DNA from: Conidiobolus incongruus B7586
Taxonomy: Eukaryota; Entomophthoromycota; Entomophthoromycetes; Entomophthorales; Conidiobolaceae
NCBI GenBank assembly: GCA_000697335.1
Contig: JNEM01009061.1
Location: 1-10,456, forward strand
DNA length: 10,456 nt
Direction: 5' to 3'
Under the pieces are notes generated by a model. It saw only the letters and a list, made by a program, of their open reading frames with translations, made no database searches and was not told where the DNA came from. The translations under genes and the position numbers were made by a program. Position 1 is the first letter of the stretch, and each line of letters begins with the position of its first letter. Positions 8,753 to 10,456 of the stretch are shown piece by piece.

Positions 8753-10149
8753 TTAATTAATAATTAAAAATAAAATATAAAATATACCTGTAGATAATTT
8801 ATTCAATTCATTTAAAAATTTATAATCAATTTTAATATTATTATTATTATCATTTATTTTAGATTTATCAATATCAAAGTCTTCAGGTTCTTTTCTTCCT
8901 TTATGATATTTATTACCATCTTTAAGTTTGATCATATGGTTCATATATTGCTTTGCTTATTAAATCTATTTTTTAATTTTTTTATAAAATATTATCTTAT
9001 ATATTTTTCCAAGCAGTTTTAAATTAAGGTTTAGTTATATTTTTTGATAATTTTTTCATTTTCTTTTTAATATATACCTATGCAAACTTAGCAAGATTGA
9101 GATTAGGACTGTTTGGACATTATTTAAGTACTTGAATATTATCGTTTTTTAGTAATTCTTTAATAAATGGATAGATATGGAGTTTTGTATTATCATTCAT
9201 TATTATAATATTTGGTTGCTTTTTTTCACAACTTTTAACAAAAGGAATAAATAATAGAGCTATTATTTTTGAATAATATCTATATTAATTTATTTTACCA
9301 CTTTTGGCCTTATAAACTAATTTTCTTATAACTTCACCCTAATTCTATTCTAAAGATTTATAACTATTTATAATATTATTTTCATTTAAATATAATGATT
9401 ATTCCCATAACTGTCTTATTTTTGGTTCATATTAAGTATTAATTTCTATAAGATCTATTTTTGCTTTTTTTTTCTTTACTATTGTTTTATATTCCCAAAA
9501 ATAACATGGACCTTTTTTATAATAATTAATGACACCTTAAAAGAGCAAATACTATTTTTTTTGAATTTTTATTCCATATAATATTTATGATACTTTTTAT
9601 AAGCTTTTTACCAAACTAATTCACCTATAGTATAATAATTCATTATTATAGATATTTCATCAAACTAGTATATATTTTTCCAAAAATCTTTATTTTTTTG
9701 AATATATTTTAAATATATTTTAAATATCATTGTAGTTTTTGTTTTCTCATATAAAGAGTTAAACCAGGTTCTTATATTTGTTTCTGTCTAAAATACCTTG
9801 CTTTATTTAAAACTTTTTATATTGATTCCTTGCTAATATATATACTAAATAATTTATTTCATCTGCTATATCTTTATAGCTTTTTCTTTTTCCTTGCTAA
9901 CTTCCAATAATGATGTCAATAATTTTTTTTTACTTTAGGGGTGATTTTCTTTAATCTTCCTTCTTTTGGTAAATCTAATAAATACTTATCTTCTATATTT
10001 ATTGGTTGTTCATATAGATCAAAACCTCTACTAATAGTTTTAAAATATAATTGATTAACAGTCCTTTTATTTATTCCAAACTTTTTATAAATTAAATGAG
10101 TTGGCTTTTCTAATAATTTTGCAATAATAATTCCTGTTTTTTTTTGCAA
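8753..10149 (-). mobile_element. Tc1/mariner-type DNA transposon relic (decayed transposase)
   Basis: Reading from 10149 downward, the N-terminal 77 residues form a helix-turn-helix region (KKFGINKRTVNQLYF, then SRGFDLYEQP and PKEGRLKK), as in fungal Tc1-like transposases. Further fragments in other frames follow the family order: EPGLTLYMRKQKLQ, then FDE with the first catalytic Asp at 9661-9659, KKGPCYFWE near 9510, and IPFVKSCEKKQPN. MNDNTKLH carries the second Asp at 9194-9192. PNSPNLNLAKFA (9116-9081) matches the SPDLNxIE landmark, and IKLKDGNKYHKGR (about 8932-8894) matches the typical C-terminus. The third acidic residue is Lys at 9089-9087, 35 codons after the second Asp, so the enzyme is dead on that ground alone. 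There are at least three or four frame changes and more than a dozen stops. Many stops lie where relatives have Trp or Gln. No ATG is present at the amino end (9916-10149 opens with TTG), and I could not find terminal inverted repeats, so the element ends are unknown. The residues after the C-terminal motif, to 8753, may be element tail or host DNA. Confidence 0.85.
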
Positions 10150-10456
10150 GACAAATATTTGAAAATTTAGGTATTGTTAATATATAATTAAATTTAATAT
10201 ATTGGAATATAATTTGAAATTCAATTATTATATAGTATATATATATATATAATCATTGATATTTTTGATCATTGAAATAATTATTTATAAATTTAAAAAT
10301 ATTATTTTTATTTTTAAATATTAATATATTCTTTTATATTTATCTATTATTGGATATATTTATTTATTTTATATTATTATATTATTTATATATAAAGTAT
10401 TTATTATTATATTTTGATAATATTTAAAAAATAATATATATATTTATTTAATATAA
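10150..10456. repeat. Near-pure A+T right end with a (TA)8 run
   Basis: This stretch is almost entirely A and T and has no coding frame of note. A simple (TA)8 run occupies 10236-10251, and the 8-mer ATCATTGA occurs twice close by (10252-10259 and 10268-10275). The 5' part of the transposon, including its upstream terminal repeat, should lie here if it survives, but I cannot pick it out from the AT background. Confidence 0.55.

Noticed and set aside
7823-10149. A genetic code in which TAA or TAG means Gln or Trp.
   Set aside because: The intact minus-strand gene ends at TAA at the expected protein end and the repeat gene ends in TAA-TAG. The stops in the right half occur together with frame changes and a lost catalytic acid, so decay explains them better.
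5532-10456. Mitochondrial origin for the AT-rich part.
   Set aside because: It holds a nuclear-type Tc1/mariner relic, adjoins a gene with GT-AG introns, and shows no mitochondrial gene or tRNA.
1-10456. CRISPR arrays, tRNA or rRNA genes.
   Set aside because: No regularly spaced identical repeats and no cloverleaf or rRNA-like stretch were seen by eye on either strand.

Overview
The window looks like nuclear DNA from a very AT-rich eukaryote, most likely a fungus and possibly an early-diverging one. Three things support this. There are short GT-AG introns of 49 and 69 nt. The minus-strand gene encodes a seven-pass membrane protein fused to a spermidine-synthase-like domain, an architecture I know mainly from fungi. 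The right end carries a decayed Tc1/mariner transposon of a type common in fungi. The taxon is an inference and I cannot name a species. Coding DNA is moderately AT-rich, while the non-genic DNA is extremely AT-rich, so gene limits are easy to see.

Layout. Bases 2-3376 (+) hold the 3' part of a large intronless gene that is still open at the left edge. Its 1124 visible residues are eleven tandem copies (the first partial) of a diverged helical repeat of about 105 residues, followed by a short Tyr/Asn/Gln/Gly-rich tail. There is no cysteine in the visible protein. I do not recognise the family, and it is the most novel item here. A 270-base AT-rich spacer separates it from the convergent gene at 5531-3647 (-), which resolves into three exons and a complete 588-residue product. 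Exons 1 and 3 look like unrelated reading frames until the two introns are removed; the second intron falls inside the SAM-type GxGxG motif.

From 5532 to about 7820 there is roughly 2.3 kb of AT-rich DNA in which I find no gene. From about 8645 down to 7823 (-) there is a degenerate coding-like tract of unknown identity. From 10149 down to about 8753 (-) lies a Tc1/mariner-type transposase relic. It still has the helix-turn-helix region, two catalytic Asp positions and the SP-x-LN landmark, but it has several frame changes and many stops. Many of these stops sit where the family has Trp or Gln. The last 250 bases are almost pure A+T with a short (TA)n run.

The two intact genes show no evident functional link. 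They are convergent neighbours at the edge of an AT-rich, transposon-bearing interval.
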